From contig DKGH01000094.1 of NCBI GenBank assembly GCA_002453165.1, positions 1 through 5,179 of the forward strand: 5,179 nt of DNA, written 5' to 3'. Under the pieces are notes generated by a model. That model saw nothing but the letters and a program-made list of their open reading frames with translations. It was not told where the DNA came from and did not search any database. The DNA comes from Verrucomicrobia bacterium UBA6775 (GTDB lineage Bacteria; Verrucomicrobiota; Verrucomicrobiia; Limisphaerales; UBA1096). Position 1 is the first letter of the stretch, and each line of letters begins with the position of its first letter. Of the stretch, positions 1 to 5,179 are shown in pieces. Position numbers and translations under genes: made by a program.

Positions 1-9
1 CGTTCGCAC

Positions 10-630
10 ATGAAAAATCGATTCTCCCTCCGACTCATCCTCGGTCTGTTCCTCGTGGCCGGCGTTGCCGCTCAGGCAGCCGACGCCAAGTTTAAGCCAC
101 TCTTCAACGGAAAAAATCTCAAAGGCTGGGAACCCACCCCGGGCGGCAAATGGGAGGTGAAAAACGGCGTCATCGTCGGCACCAGCCCGAAAAGCGAACG
201 CCGTCACGGCATCCTGCTCACTAAGAAGCGATTTAAGGACTTCGTGGTGAAGGCCAAGTTCCGTGTGCTCCACGGCGACAGCGGATTTTACTTCCGAGTC
301 GACCGCGTGAAGAGCGGAGTCAGCGTCCACGGCTTTCAGGTCGAGATCGATGAAACCGACGAAACCGGCGGCCTGTACGAGACCGGCGGCCGGGGCTGGG
401 TCCACCAACCGACCGCCGAAGTGGCAAAAAAGCGCGCCTACAAAAAAGGCGAGTGGTCCGACCTCGAGTTGACGGCCAAGGGCGGCGACATCACCGTAAA
501 AATCAACGGCGTCGTCTCCACCAAGCTGACCAATGACAAAAGCCGCAAGGAAGGCCACATCGGCTTGCAACTCCACGGCAGCCAGGTCATGCACGTCGAA
601 TACAAGGACATCGAGCTAAAGCCCCTCTAA
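10..630 (+). CDS. Secreted DUF1080 (3-keto-disaccharide hydrolase-like) protein
   Basis: This 206-residue protein begins with a typical Sec signal peptide: MKNR, a hydrophobic stretch at residues 9-21, and a likely AxA cleavage site (AQA, 21-23). The mature part is a single DUF1080-type beta-sandwich. Family signatures visible are FNGKNLKGW (32-40), GDSGFYFRV (89-97), GGLYETGGRGW (120-130) and the closing GHIGLQLH (182-189). From family knowledge, DUF1080 domains have a concanavalin-like fold; some are 3-keto-glycoside hydrolases and many are encoded in polysaccharide- or sugar-degradation contexts in Verrucomicrobia and Planctomycetes. The precise substrate cannot be read from the sequence. 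There is no lipobox cysteine, so a periplasmic or secreted location is more likely than a lipoprotein. The start is set by the signal peptide; only 9 nt of upstream sequence are present and show no ribosome binding site. The gene is complete and may be the last of an operon lying to the left. Its function is unrelated to gltX downstream. Confidence 0.88.
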   Translation: MKNRFSLRLILGLFLVAGVAAQAADAKFKPLFNGKNLKGWEPTPGGKWEVKNGVIVGTSPKSERRHGILLTKKRFKDFVVKAKFRVLHGDSGFYFRVDRVKSGVSVHGFQVEIDETDETGGLYETGGRGWVHQPTAEVAKKRAYKKGEWSDLELTAKGGDITVKINGVVSTKLTNDKSRKEGHIGLQLHGSQVMHVEYKDIELKPL

Positions 631-632
631 AA

Positions 633-651
633 CCAAGCGCTTGGCCAAGCG
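633..651. repeat. Dispersed palindrome, composite copy 1 (intergenic)
   Basis: Two overlapping perfect palindromes lie 2 nt after the DUF1080 stop codon: CCAAGCGCTTGG (633-644) and CGCTTGGCCAAGCG (638-651). The first 16 nt (633-648) recur exactly inside gltX at 1695-1710, and the 12-mer core GCTTGGCCAAGC (639-650) recurs at 2079-2090 and 4339-4350. In RNA it could fold into a short hairpin, but no T-run follows, so it is not called a terminator. Confidence 0.8.
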
Positions 652-686
652 GTGGCGATCCTGCCGGGTGAATCATTCGTTCTTTT

Positions 687-713
687 TTGCTTGGAGCGGT
701 TTCGTCCTATCAT
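687..713 (+). promoter_or_regulatory. Weak sigma70-like promoter candidate for gltX
   Basis: TATCAT (708-713) matches the -10 consensus at five of six positions. TTGCTT (687-692) is a poor -35, and the spacer is only 15 nt. It lies about 77 nt upstream of the gltX start in the only non-coding stretch before that gene. The rest of the 631-789 gap shows no gene and no convincing terminator. This is a guess from motif likeness alone. Confidence 0.2.
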
Positions 714-789
714 CTCATTGTCGCGTGGGCTTGCCCGGTGACGGGGTGGCCGGTAACGTGCGCGCCGGTTTTTCGGAGCCGTTTTTCTC

Positions 790-2133
790 ATGAGTGTTCG
801 AGTTCGTTTTGCCCCAAGCCCAACTGGCTATCTTCATATCGGCGGCGCCCGTACGGCGTTGTTCAACTGGCTTTATGCCCGCCATACCGGCGGCACGTTT
901 GTCCTGCGCGTGGAGGACACGGACGACGCCCGCAACACGCGCGAGGCGGTGGACGTGATTCTCGGCGGCCTGCGCTGGCTTGGGTTGGATTGGGATGAAG
1001 GGCCAGTCTCAGGTGATGCCATGCAGGAGAGCCGCGGCGATCGCGGGCCGTATTTTCAATCCCAACGCAGAGAGATTTATCAGCGCCGGATTCAGGAACT
1101 GCTCGAAAAGGATTTGGCGTACGAGCACGAGGGGGCGATCAAGTTCCGCATGACGCGCGAGCCGGTGACGATCCCCGATCTGGTGGCCGGCGACGTGGTG
1201 CGAAAGCTGACCGATCGCGAGGAGGCCGATCCCGACTTTGTGATCGTTCGCTCCGACGGCAAGCCGGTGTTTCACCTAGTCAACGTGGTGGACGACATCG
1301 AGATGGGCATCACACACGTGATCCGCGGCGAGGATCATCTCTCGAACACTTCAAAGCATGTGGAACTGTTCAAGGCGTTCGGTGTGGAGTTACCGAAGTT
1401 CTCGCACATCCCGCTCATCCTGAACAATGACGGCTCGAAAATGAGCAAGCGCGACACCGGCGCGTCAATGACCACGTATATGGAGGGCGGCTACCTGCCA
1501 TCGGCCGTGGTGAATTATCTCAGTCTGCTCGGCTGGTCGCCGAAGGACGACACGGAGGTGATGCCGGTGACGGAGTTGATCGAACGGTTCGACCTCCCCG
1601 GTGTACAGCGGGCCAACGCGCGGTTCGACATGACCAAGCTGGACTGGCAAAACTACGAGCATATCCGCGCGCTTGGCCCGGATGATTTCAGGAGCCAAGC
1701 GCTTGGCCAACTGCAGGCGGCCGGGTTCGACACCGGCGACCGGGACGCTGCCTACATCGATGCCGCCATCGCGACGTGCACCGACAAGATTAAGAATTTA
1801 AACGACTTCGCGGCATACATCGGATTTTATTTTCAGGACGAGGTCACCTTCGACGAGCAGGCGGCGGAGCAGGCTTTGACGGCGGAGAACAAGCCCCATC
1901 TGGCTGCACTGCGCGAGGCGTATGCCGGTCTGGCCAAGTTCGATGCCGACACGCTGATGGAGTCGCTCAAGGCGACTGCCACAGCGCGCGAGGTGAAAAA
2001 CAAGGTGCTTGTCATGCCGGCCCGCGTGGCCTGCACCGGCAGCAAGGTGGGGCCAAGCCTGTATCATTTGTTCGAGGTGCTTGGCCAAGCGGAGGTGTTG
2101 AAGCGGTTTGACGCCTCGCTGGCCAGAATGTAA
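790..2133 (+). CDS. gltX: Glutamyl-tRNA synthetase (glutamate--tRNA ligase), shortened form
   Basis: This is a class I aminoacyl-tRNA synthetase that joins glutamate to tRNA-Glu using ATP in the cytoplasm. The N-terminal APSPTGYLHIGGARTALFNW holds the HIGH-type motif (HIGG, 16-19). LRVEDTD, RGEDHLSNTSKH (from R179) and the KMSKR loop (217-221) complete the Rossmann catalytic domain, and the helical anticodon-binding domain follows from about residue 300. At 447 residues it is somewhat short (E. coli has 471). The difference is concentrated after residue 111: LAYEHEGAIKF (109-119) runs straight from the helix before the usual zinc or pseudo-zinc subdomain into the strand after it, so the CxC...CxH segment is missing. 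The frame is continuous, so this is not a frameshift. The ATG is supported by the conserved motif at residues 7-13; only a weak GGAG (775-778) lies upstream, 11 nt from the start. Whether it also charges tRNA-Gln cannot be judged. A strong terminator follows directly, so it is probably not co-transcribed with rseP. Confidence 0.97.
   Translation: MSVRVRFAPSPTGYLHIGGARTALFNWLYARHTGGTFVLRVEDTDDARNTREAVDVILGGLRWLGLDWDEGPVSGDAMQESRGDRGPYFQSQRREIYQRRIQELLEKDLAYEHEGAIKFRMTREPVTIPDLVAGDVVRKLTDREEADPDFVIVRSDGKPVFHLVNVVDDIEMGITHVIRGEDHLSNTSKHVELFKAFGVELPKFSHIPLILNNDGSKMSKRDTGASMTTYMEGGYLPSAVVNYLSLLGWSPKDDTEVMPVTELIERFDLPGVQRANARFDMTKLDWQNYEHIRALGPDDFRSQALGQLQAAGFDTGDRDAAYIDAAIATCTDKIKNLNDFAAYIGFYFQDEVTFDEQAAEQALTAENKPHLAALREAYAGLAKFDADTLMESLKATATAREVKNKVLVMPARVACTGSKVGPSLYHLFEVLGQAEVLKRFDASLARM
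1694..1710. repeat. Dispersed palindrome, composite copy 2 (inside gltX)
   Basis: A perfect 14-bp palindrome GCCAAGCGCTTGGC (1694-1707) overlaps TTGGCCAA (1703-1710). The 16 nt at 1695-1710 are identical to 633-648 in the intergenic copy. Here it is read in frame as SQALGQ in the anticodon-binding domain. A partial copy, GCGCTTGGCC, sits just upstream at 1669-1678. Confidence 0.75.
2079..2090. repeat. Dispersed palindrome, copy 3 (3' end of gltX)
   Basis: This is an exact GCTTGGCCAAGC palindrome followed by G, 41 nt before the gltX stop codon. It is read in frame as V-L-G-Q-A. In many GluRS proteins the equivalent C-terminal position reads LGK, so the repeat may have shaped the local protein sequence; that comparison is from memory of the family. 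Confidence 0.75.
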
Positions 2134-2172
2134 GCCTCTGCGGCCGACGCGAGCCGTCGGCAGGCTTTTTTT
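2134..2172 (+). terminator. Intrinsic terminator of gltX
   Basis: Directly after the gltX TAA, GCCGACG (2143-2149) pairs with CGTCGGC (2155-2161) around a 5-nt loop. GCCT (2134-2137) can pair with AGGC (2162-2165) as an outer stem with a 5-nt bulge on the 5' side. Seven T residues follow (2166-2172). A GC-rich stem plus U-tract is the classical Rho-independent form. It separates gltX from rseP-ispG. Confidence 0.85.
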
Positions 2173-2173
2173 G

Positions 2174-2206
2174 AACGGGACAGCCCTGTTTGGTAACTGT
2201 TCCGTT
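2174..2206. promoter_or_regulatory. Inverted repeat in the rseP leader, possible operator or RNA hairpin
   Basis: AACGGGACAG (2174-2183) and CTGTTCCGTT (2197-2206) are inverted repeats matching at 9 of 10 positions; the single mismatch becomes a G-U pair in RNA. The 13-nt centre includes CCCTGTT, which offers an alternative ACAG-CC-CTGT fold at 2180-2189. It begins 1 nt after the gltX T-tract and ends 41 nt before the rseP start, in the region that must hold the rseP-ispG promoter. No clear -35/-10 pair was found there. The role is unknown: a repressor site, an mRNA leader structure or chance are all possible. Confidence 0.4.
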
Positions 2207-2222
2207 GGTCAGGCCGACCCAG

Positions 2223-2236
2223 CGCCTGGCCAAGCG
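2223..2236. repeat. Degenerate dispersed palindrome, copy 4 (upstream of rseP)
   Basis: CGCCTGGCCAAGCG differs at one position (2226, C for T) from the perfect 14-mer seen at 638-651. It ends 11 nt before the rseP ATG, about where a ribosome binding site would be expected. It is intergenic, so coding demand does not explain it. Confidence 0.6.
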
Positions 2237-2247
2237 AGAAAAACTCC

Positions 2248-3642
2248 ATGGTTATTTTAACAACAATTTATGTAGTCGCGGCTGTACTGCTACTTTTCGG
2301 TGCGGCGATTTTCGTGCACGAGTGGGGCCACTTTTACGTCGCGCGCAAGTGCGGGATGAAGGTGGAAGAATTCGCGATCGGTTTCGGCAAGATTTTGTGG
2401 AAACACGAGAAGGATGGTATTCTTTACACCATTCGCATGATCCCTGCCGGTGGCTTCGTGAAGCTACCGCAGATGCTGACCAGCGAGGCGATCGAGGGCG
2501 GGAACGAAACAGAGAAGACCGAGCCGCTGCCGGACATTTCGCCCTGGGCCAAGATCGCGGTGGCGGTGGCCGGGCCGATTATGAATGTCGTTTTTGCGTT
2601 CGTGTTGGCGGGGATCATTTACTTCGTTGGTTTGCCGGAATCCATCACCCCGCCAATTGTCGGAGAGTTGGATAACGAGTCCGAGGAATATGCGCTTGGC
2701 GTACGAGAGGGTGACATTATCACGAAGATCGACGGCGAAGCCATACCGAGTTGGGAAGAGGCGTACGAGTTGACGGCGTTTGCGGCGACTAATCGGTTTG
2801 AGGTTACGTTCCAGCGGCAGACGGATTCGGGAGTGGAAGAATTCACCCAGATCCTGACGGCCAAGCCGGTCAGTGAGAAGATCACGATCAAGCGCCTGCA
2901 GTTGCCCTCGAAGTTTCGACCGATTGCGGGAAAGGTGATGGGGAATGGTGCCGCCGCCGCGGCGGGGCTGAAGGCCAAGGATGAAATCATCTCGCTCGGT
3001 GGGGTGCCGGTGGGTGGCCCGGGGCAGTTAATCTCGGCGCTTAAAGAAAACGGAACAAACAGGACAGAGATCGCTGTGCTGCGCGAAGGAGGCGAAATGA
3101 CTTTTCCGATCACACCCAAGGATGTTGAAGGCGTTATAATGATCGGTGTCCAGTTTGCCCCGGCGCCGCAGACCTACATCGTGAGGAATCCGGGGCCGAC
3201 CCCGATTGAAAATGTCTCCGGAGTGGCAACACTCATGTGGCGTACCATCAATGCCCTGTTTCACCCGAAAGAAACCGGGGTAGGTGTAAAGGATTTGAGT
3301 GGCCCGGTGGGCATCCTCGCGATGCTGGGCGCCTGGGTGAAAACCGACTACCGACTGGCACTCAACTTCCTTGTGTTGCTCAACGTGAACCTTGCAATTC
3401 TCAACATGCTTCCGATACCGGTGCTCGATGGAGGGCATACCGTGATGGGATTCATTGAAGGGATTTTTCGTCGGAAAATTCCCGTAAAGATTCTCGAATG
3501 GACAACAACTTGTTTTGCAGTCGCCCTGATTTCTCTGATGCTCTATGTGACCTTTCACGATGTATTTGAACGAAGCGATCTGTTCGTCGATATGTTCAAA
3601 AACGAATCAGAGATTAAGGAGCCGGCTGACCCCGGCGAATAG
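2248..3642 (+). CDS. rseP: RseP-type site-2 intramembrane zinc metalloprotease (M50)
   Basis: This 464-residue protein is a regulated intramembrane protease; E. coli RseP (450 residues) cleaves the anti-sigma factor RseA and remnant signal peptides in the inner membrane. The zinc site HEWGH (24-28) lies in the first membrane segment (about 5-25), followed by GFG (45-47). The second metal-binding region NMLPIPVLDGGH (386-397) lies in the third membrane segment (about 368-392). Further hydrophobic segments lie at about 101-127 and 418-440. Two PDZ domains occupy the loop between segments 2 and 3, with GVREGDIITKIDG from residue 151 and GAAAAAGLKAKDEI at about residues 234-247 as their carboxylate-loop regions. 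All catalytic motifs are intact. The start fits the hydrophobic N-terminus, but no good Shine-Dalgarno precedes it, only the A-rich GAGAAAAAC. ispG begins 8 nt after its stop codon, suggesting one transcript. Its substrate here is unknown, and no sigma or anti-sigma gene is in the window. Confidence 0.95.
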   Translation: MVILTTIYVVAAVLLLFGAAIFVHEWGHFYVARKCGMKVEEFAIGFGKILWKHEKDGILYTIRMIPAGGFVKLPQMLTSEAIEGGNETEKTEPLPDISPWAKIAVAVAGPIMNVVFAFVLAGIIYFVGLPESITPPIVGELDNESEEYALGVREGDIITKIDGEAIPSWEEAYELTAFAATNRFEVTFQRQTDSGVEEFTQILTAKPVSEKITIKRLQLPSKFRPIAGKVMGNGAAAAAGLKAKDEIISLGGVPVGGPGQLISALKENGTNRTEIAVLREGGEMTFPITPKDVEGVIMIGVQFAPAPQTYIVRNPGPTPIENVSGVATLMWRTINALFHPKETGVGVKDLSGPVGILAMLGAWVKTDYRLALNFLVLLNVNLAILNMLPIPVLDGGHTVMGFIEGIFRRKIPVKILEWTTTCFAVALISLMLYVTFHDVFERSDLFVDMFKNESEIKEPADPGE

Positions 3643-3650
3643 TTTCAGTG

Positions 3651-5179
3651 ATGGTTTATTGCGACTCTCCATATCGTTATCAGCGCCGGAAAACCCGCCC
3701 GGTAACCATCGGTAATCCTACCGACGGGGGAGTAGTAGTCGGGGGCGGCGAGCCGGTTGTGCGACAGTCAATGATCACCTGCAGCACGCTCGACACGGAG
3801 GCCAGTATCGAGCAGTCGATGGCGCTGGTGGATGTCGGTTGCCAGATTATTCGTATCACCGCACAAACCAGGCGCTACGCCGCAAATCTTGAGCACATTA
3901 TCGCCGGCATTCGAGATCGCGGCTCCAAAGTACCGGTGGTAGCGGACATTCACTTCAAGCCAGACGCTGCTATGGAGGCGGTGAAATGGTGCGAGATGGT
4001 GCGCGTCAATCCCGGCAACTATGCCGACTCGAAAAAATTCAATGTCCGCGATTATACCGACAAGGAATACGCTGCTGAATTAGTCCGCATCGAGGAAGAA
4101 TTTGCGCCTCTTGTTGAAGAATGCAAAAAGCGTAACCGCGCAATGCGCATAGGTACCAATCACGGCTCGTTGAGCGACCGCATCATGAACCGTTACGGCG
4201 ACACGCCGCTTGGCATGGTGGAGAGCGCGCTGGAATTTGCACGCATTGCACGTGATCGCGATTTTCACAATTTTAAGTTCTCGATGAAGTCAAGCAACCC
4301 GAAGGTGATGATCGAGTGCTACCGACTGTTGACTGCTCGCTTGGCCAAGCTCGGACCCGACTGGAATTACCCGCTACACCTCGGCGTGACCGAGGCGGGC
4401 GACGGCGAGGATGGGCGCATCAAGAGCGCTATCGGCATCGGCTCGCTGCTGTGCGATGGCTTAGGCGACACGATTCGCGTCTCGCTCACTGAGGATTCTC
4501 CTAACGAAATTGCAGTCTGTAATGCGCTTATTGCGGAAATCCCGAAGTTGACCAACACCTACACCAAAGTTCCAAGTGTGCCCCTTTCGTACAATCCGTT
4601 CGAGTTCAAACGTCGGGATACTCCAGAGATCAATTTAGCCGATAGTGTCGCTTGCGGTGGAGATCAAACCATACGCGTGGTAGTCACCCAAGCCGCCTGG
4701 GACAAGCTCGCCCCTCGTATCCGCCCTGGCGACGACGTAAAGCCGGAGGCTATTTACGAGGATTTAAACCTTCTCGAAGTTAATCCGTGCGAGCCGATCA
4801 ACGTCAATTGCGAAACGCAGCTGGTCACGGTAAAGGATAACATTGATTTGCCAGTAATCACCGCATTTCGCCTGCTTGCCGGACAGCTCAAGGCCGCCGG
4901 TGCGAATAACCCCATTTTATTAAAAGACTGTCTGTCATTTAACGAAACGCAGCTGGAACCGAACGTCGCACTGCTTCGTGCTGCAGTGACGATAGGTTCG
5001 CTACTGTGCGACGGCATCGGCGACGCTATTCTCGTTCGGGGCGAGAGTGGGGCCGGGCAGTCACTGCGCTTGGCCTACAACATTTTGCAGGCGGCAGGCT
5101 GTCGCTCATTCAAGACCGACTATGTCGCGTGCCCAAGCTGCGGGCGCACATTGTTTGACCTGCAGGAAGTCACCGCGCG
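3651..5179 (+). CDS. ispG: IspG (HMBPP synthase), long three-domain form, 3' end outside window
   Basis: The frame is open from the ATG to the right edge (509 codons), so the gene is 3'-truncated by the window, not broken. IspG reductively converts MEcPP to HMBPP in the MEP isoprenoid pathway, using a [4Fe-4S] cluster. The N-terminal TIM-barrel domain (to about 300) shows YCDSPYRYQRRKTR, VADIHF (D99, H101), RVNPGN (118-123), GTNHGSL (168-174) and LHLGVTEAGDGEDGRIKSA. The next section, about 300-490, is the extra A* domain found in the long enzymes of plants, Chlamydiae and related bacteria. The Fe-S domain starts with ACPSCGRTLFDLQE, giving cluster ligands C494 and C497; the third cysteine and the glutamate ligand lie beyond the window. 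An in-frame TGA at 3627-3629 rules out a start further left, leaving ATG 3651 or the adjacent GTG 3648. No Shine-Dalgarno stands at normal distance (AAGGAG at 3616-3621 is 29 nt away), so translational coupling to rseP is likely. Confidence 0.95.
   Translation, partial: MVYCDSPYRYQRRKTRPVTIGNPTDGGVVVGGGEPVVRQSMITCSTLDTEASIEQSMALVDVGCQIIRITAQTRRYAANLEHIIAGIRDRGSKVPVVADIHFKPDAAMEAVKWCEMVRVNPGNYADSKKFNVRDYTDKEYAAELVRIEEEFAPLVEECKKRNRAMRIGTNHGSLSDRIMNRYGDTPLGMVESALEFARIARDRDFHNFKFSMKSSNPKVMIECYRLLTARLAKLGPDWNYPLHLGVTEAGDGEDGRIKSAIGIGSLLCDGLGDTIRVSLTEDSPNEIAVCNALIAEIPKLTNTYTKVPSVPLSYNPFEFKRRDTPEINLADSVACGGDQTIRVVVTQAAWDKLAPRIRPGDDVKPEAIYEDLNLLEVNPCEPINVNCETQLVTVKDNIDLPVITAFRLLAGQLKAAGANNPILLKDCLSFNETQLEPNVALLRAAVTIGSLLCDGIGDAILVRGESGAGQSLRLAYNILQAAGCRSFKTDYVACPSCGRTLFDLQEVTA
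4338..4350. repeat. Dispersed palindrome, copy 5 (inside ispG)
   Basis: CGCTTGGCCAAGC contains the exact 12-bp palindrome GCTTGGCCAAGC (4339-4350). It is read as R-L-A-K (CGC TTG GCC AAG), a different frame from the gltX copies (CTT GGC CAA). The same nucleotide motif in two frames argues for DNA-level rather than protein-level conservation. Confidence 0.75.

Noticed and set aside
361..392. Short imperfect repeat GAAACCGGCGGCC / GAGACCGGCGGCC in the DUF1080 gene
   Set aside because: It encodes the family motif ETGGLYETGGR, so protein conservation explains it.
676..688. T-run at 683-688 as a terminator for the DUF1080 gene
   Set aside because: No stable stem lies directly before it; the palindrome at 633-651 is more than 30 nt away.
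740..777. Possible terminator ending in the T-run at 770-773 before gltX
   Set aside because: Only 4-bp arms (CCGG) could be found, and the site directly precedes the gltX start, where termination makes little sense.
687..998. 103-codon open frame on the + strand overlapping the gltX start
   Set aside because: It lies out of frame over the conserved N-terminus of gltX and its predicted protein resembles no known family; a shadow frame.
2190..2675. 161-codon open frame on the + strand across the start of rseP
   Set aside because: It overlaps rseP in another frame, is rich in Arg, Gly and Cys, and crosses the well-supported HEWGH region; a shadow frame.
2954..2965. Perfect 12-bp palindrome CCGCCGCGGCGG in rseP
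   Set aside because: It encodes the alanine run of the second PDZ domain; GCC/GCG alanine codons make such a palindrome by composition, and it is unrelated to the dispersed motif.
2619..3558. Two long open frames on the - strand opposite rseP (166 and 176 codons)
   Set aside because: Both are fully antisense to an intact M50 protease and show no recognisable domain or start signal; explained by GC-rich codon bias.
4900..5179. Apparent absence of a stop codon at the 3' end of ispG
   Set aside because: The frame is simply cut by the window edge; the Fe-S domain has just begun, as expected for a protein of about 600 residues.

Overview
The window reads as ordinary bacterial chromosome of moderately high GC, with all four recognisable genes on the + strand. 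They are a secreted DUF1080 (3-keto-disaccharide hydrolase-like) protein, glutamyl-tRNA synthetase (gltX), an RseP-type site-2 protease, and a long-form IspG (gcpE) cut off by the right edge. The long three-domain IspG, the rseP-ispG linkage, the GluRS type and the DUF1080 protein fit the Planctomycetes-Verrucomicrobia-Chlamydiae group best. I infer a Verrucomicrobiota-like organism; no rRNA or other marker in the window confirms this.

Layout: positions 10-630 encode the exported DUF1080 protein. A 159-nt gap (631-789) carries a palindromic repeat right after the stop codon and only a weak promoter candidate. gltX (790-2133) ends in a clear intrinsic terminator (2134-2172). A 75-nt leader (2173-2247) with an inverted repeat and a degenerate palindrome copy precedes rseP (2248-3642). 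ispG starts 8 nt after the rseP stop codon and stays open to the end of the window (3651-5179), so rseP and ispG are probably co-transcribed. dxr, which often neighbours rseP and ispG, is not in this window.

The genes do not form one pathway. GltX charges tRNA-Glu; RseP cleaves membrane-embedded substrates such as anti-sigma factors or signal-peptide remnants; IspG makes HMBPP in the MEP isoprenoid pathway; the DUF1080 protein probably acts on sugars or glycans outside the cytoplasm.

The most unusual signal is not a gene. It is a short palindrome, core GCTTGGCCAAGC, found exactly three times and in two further close variants within 5.2 kb. Copies lie between genes and inside two coding sequences, where it is read in two different frames. 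This looks like a highly iterated palindrome under DNA-level constraint. A second point is that GltX appears to lack the roughly 35-40 residue zinc or pseudo-zinc subdomain found in typical bacterial GluRS. I see no CRISPR array, insertion sequence, tRNA or rRNA gene, or phage gene.
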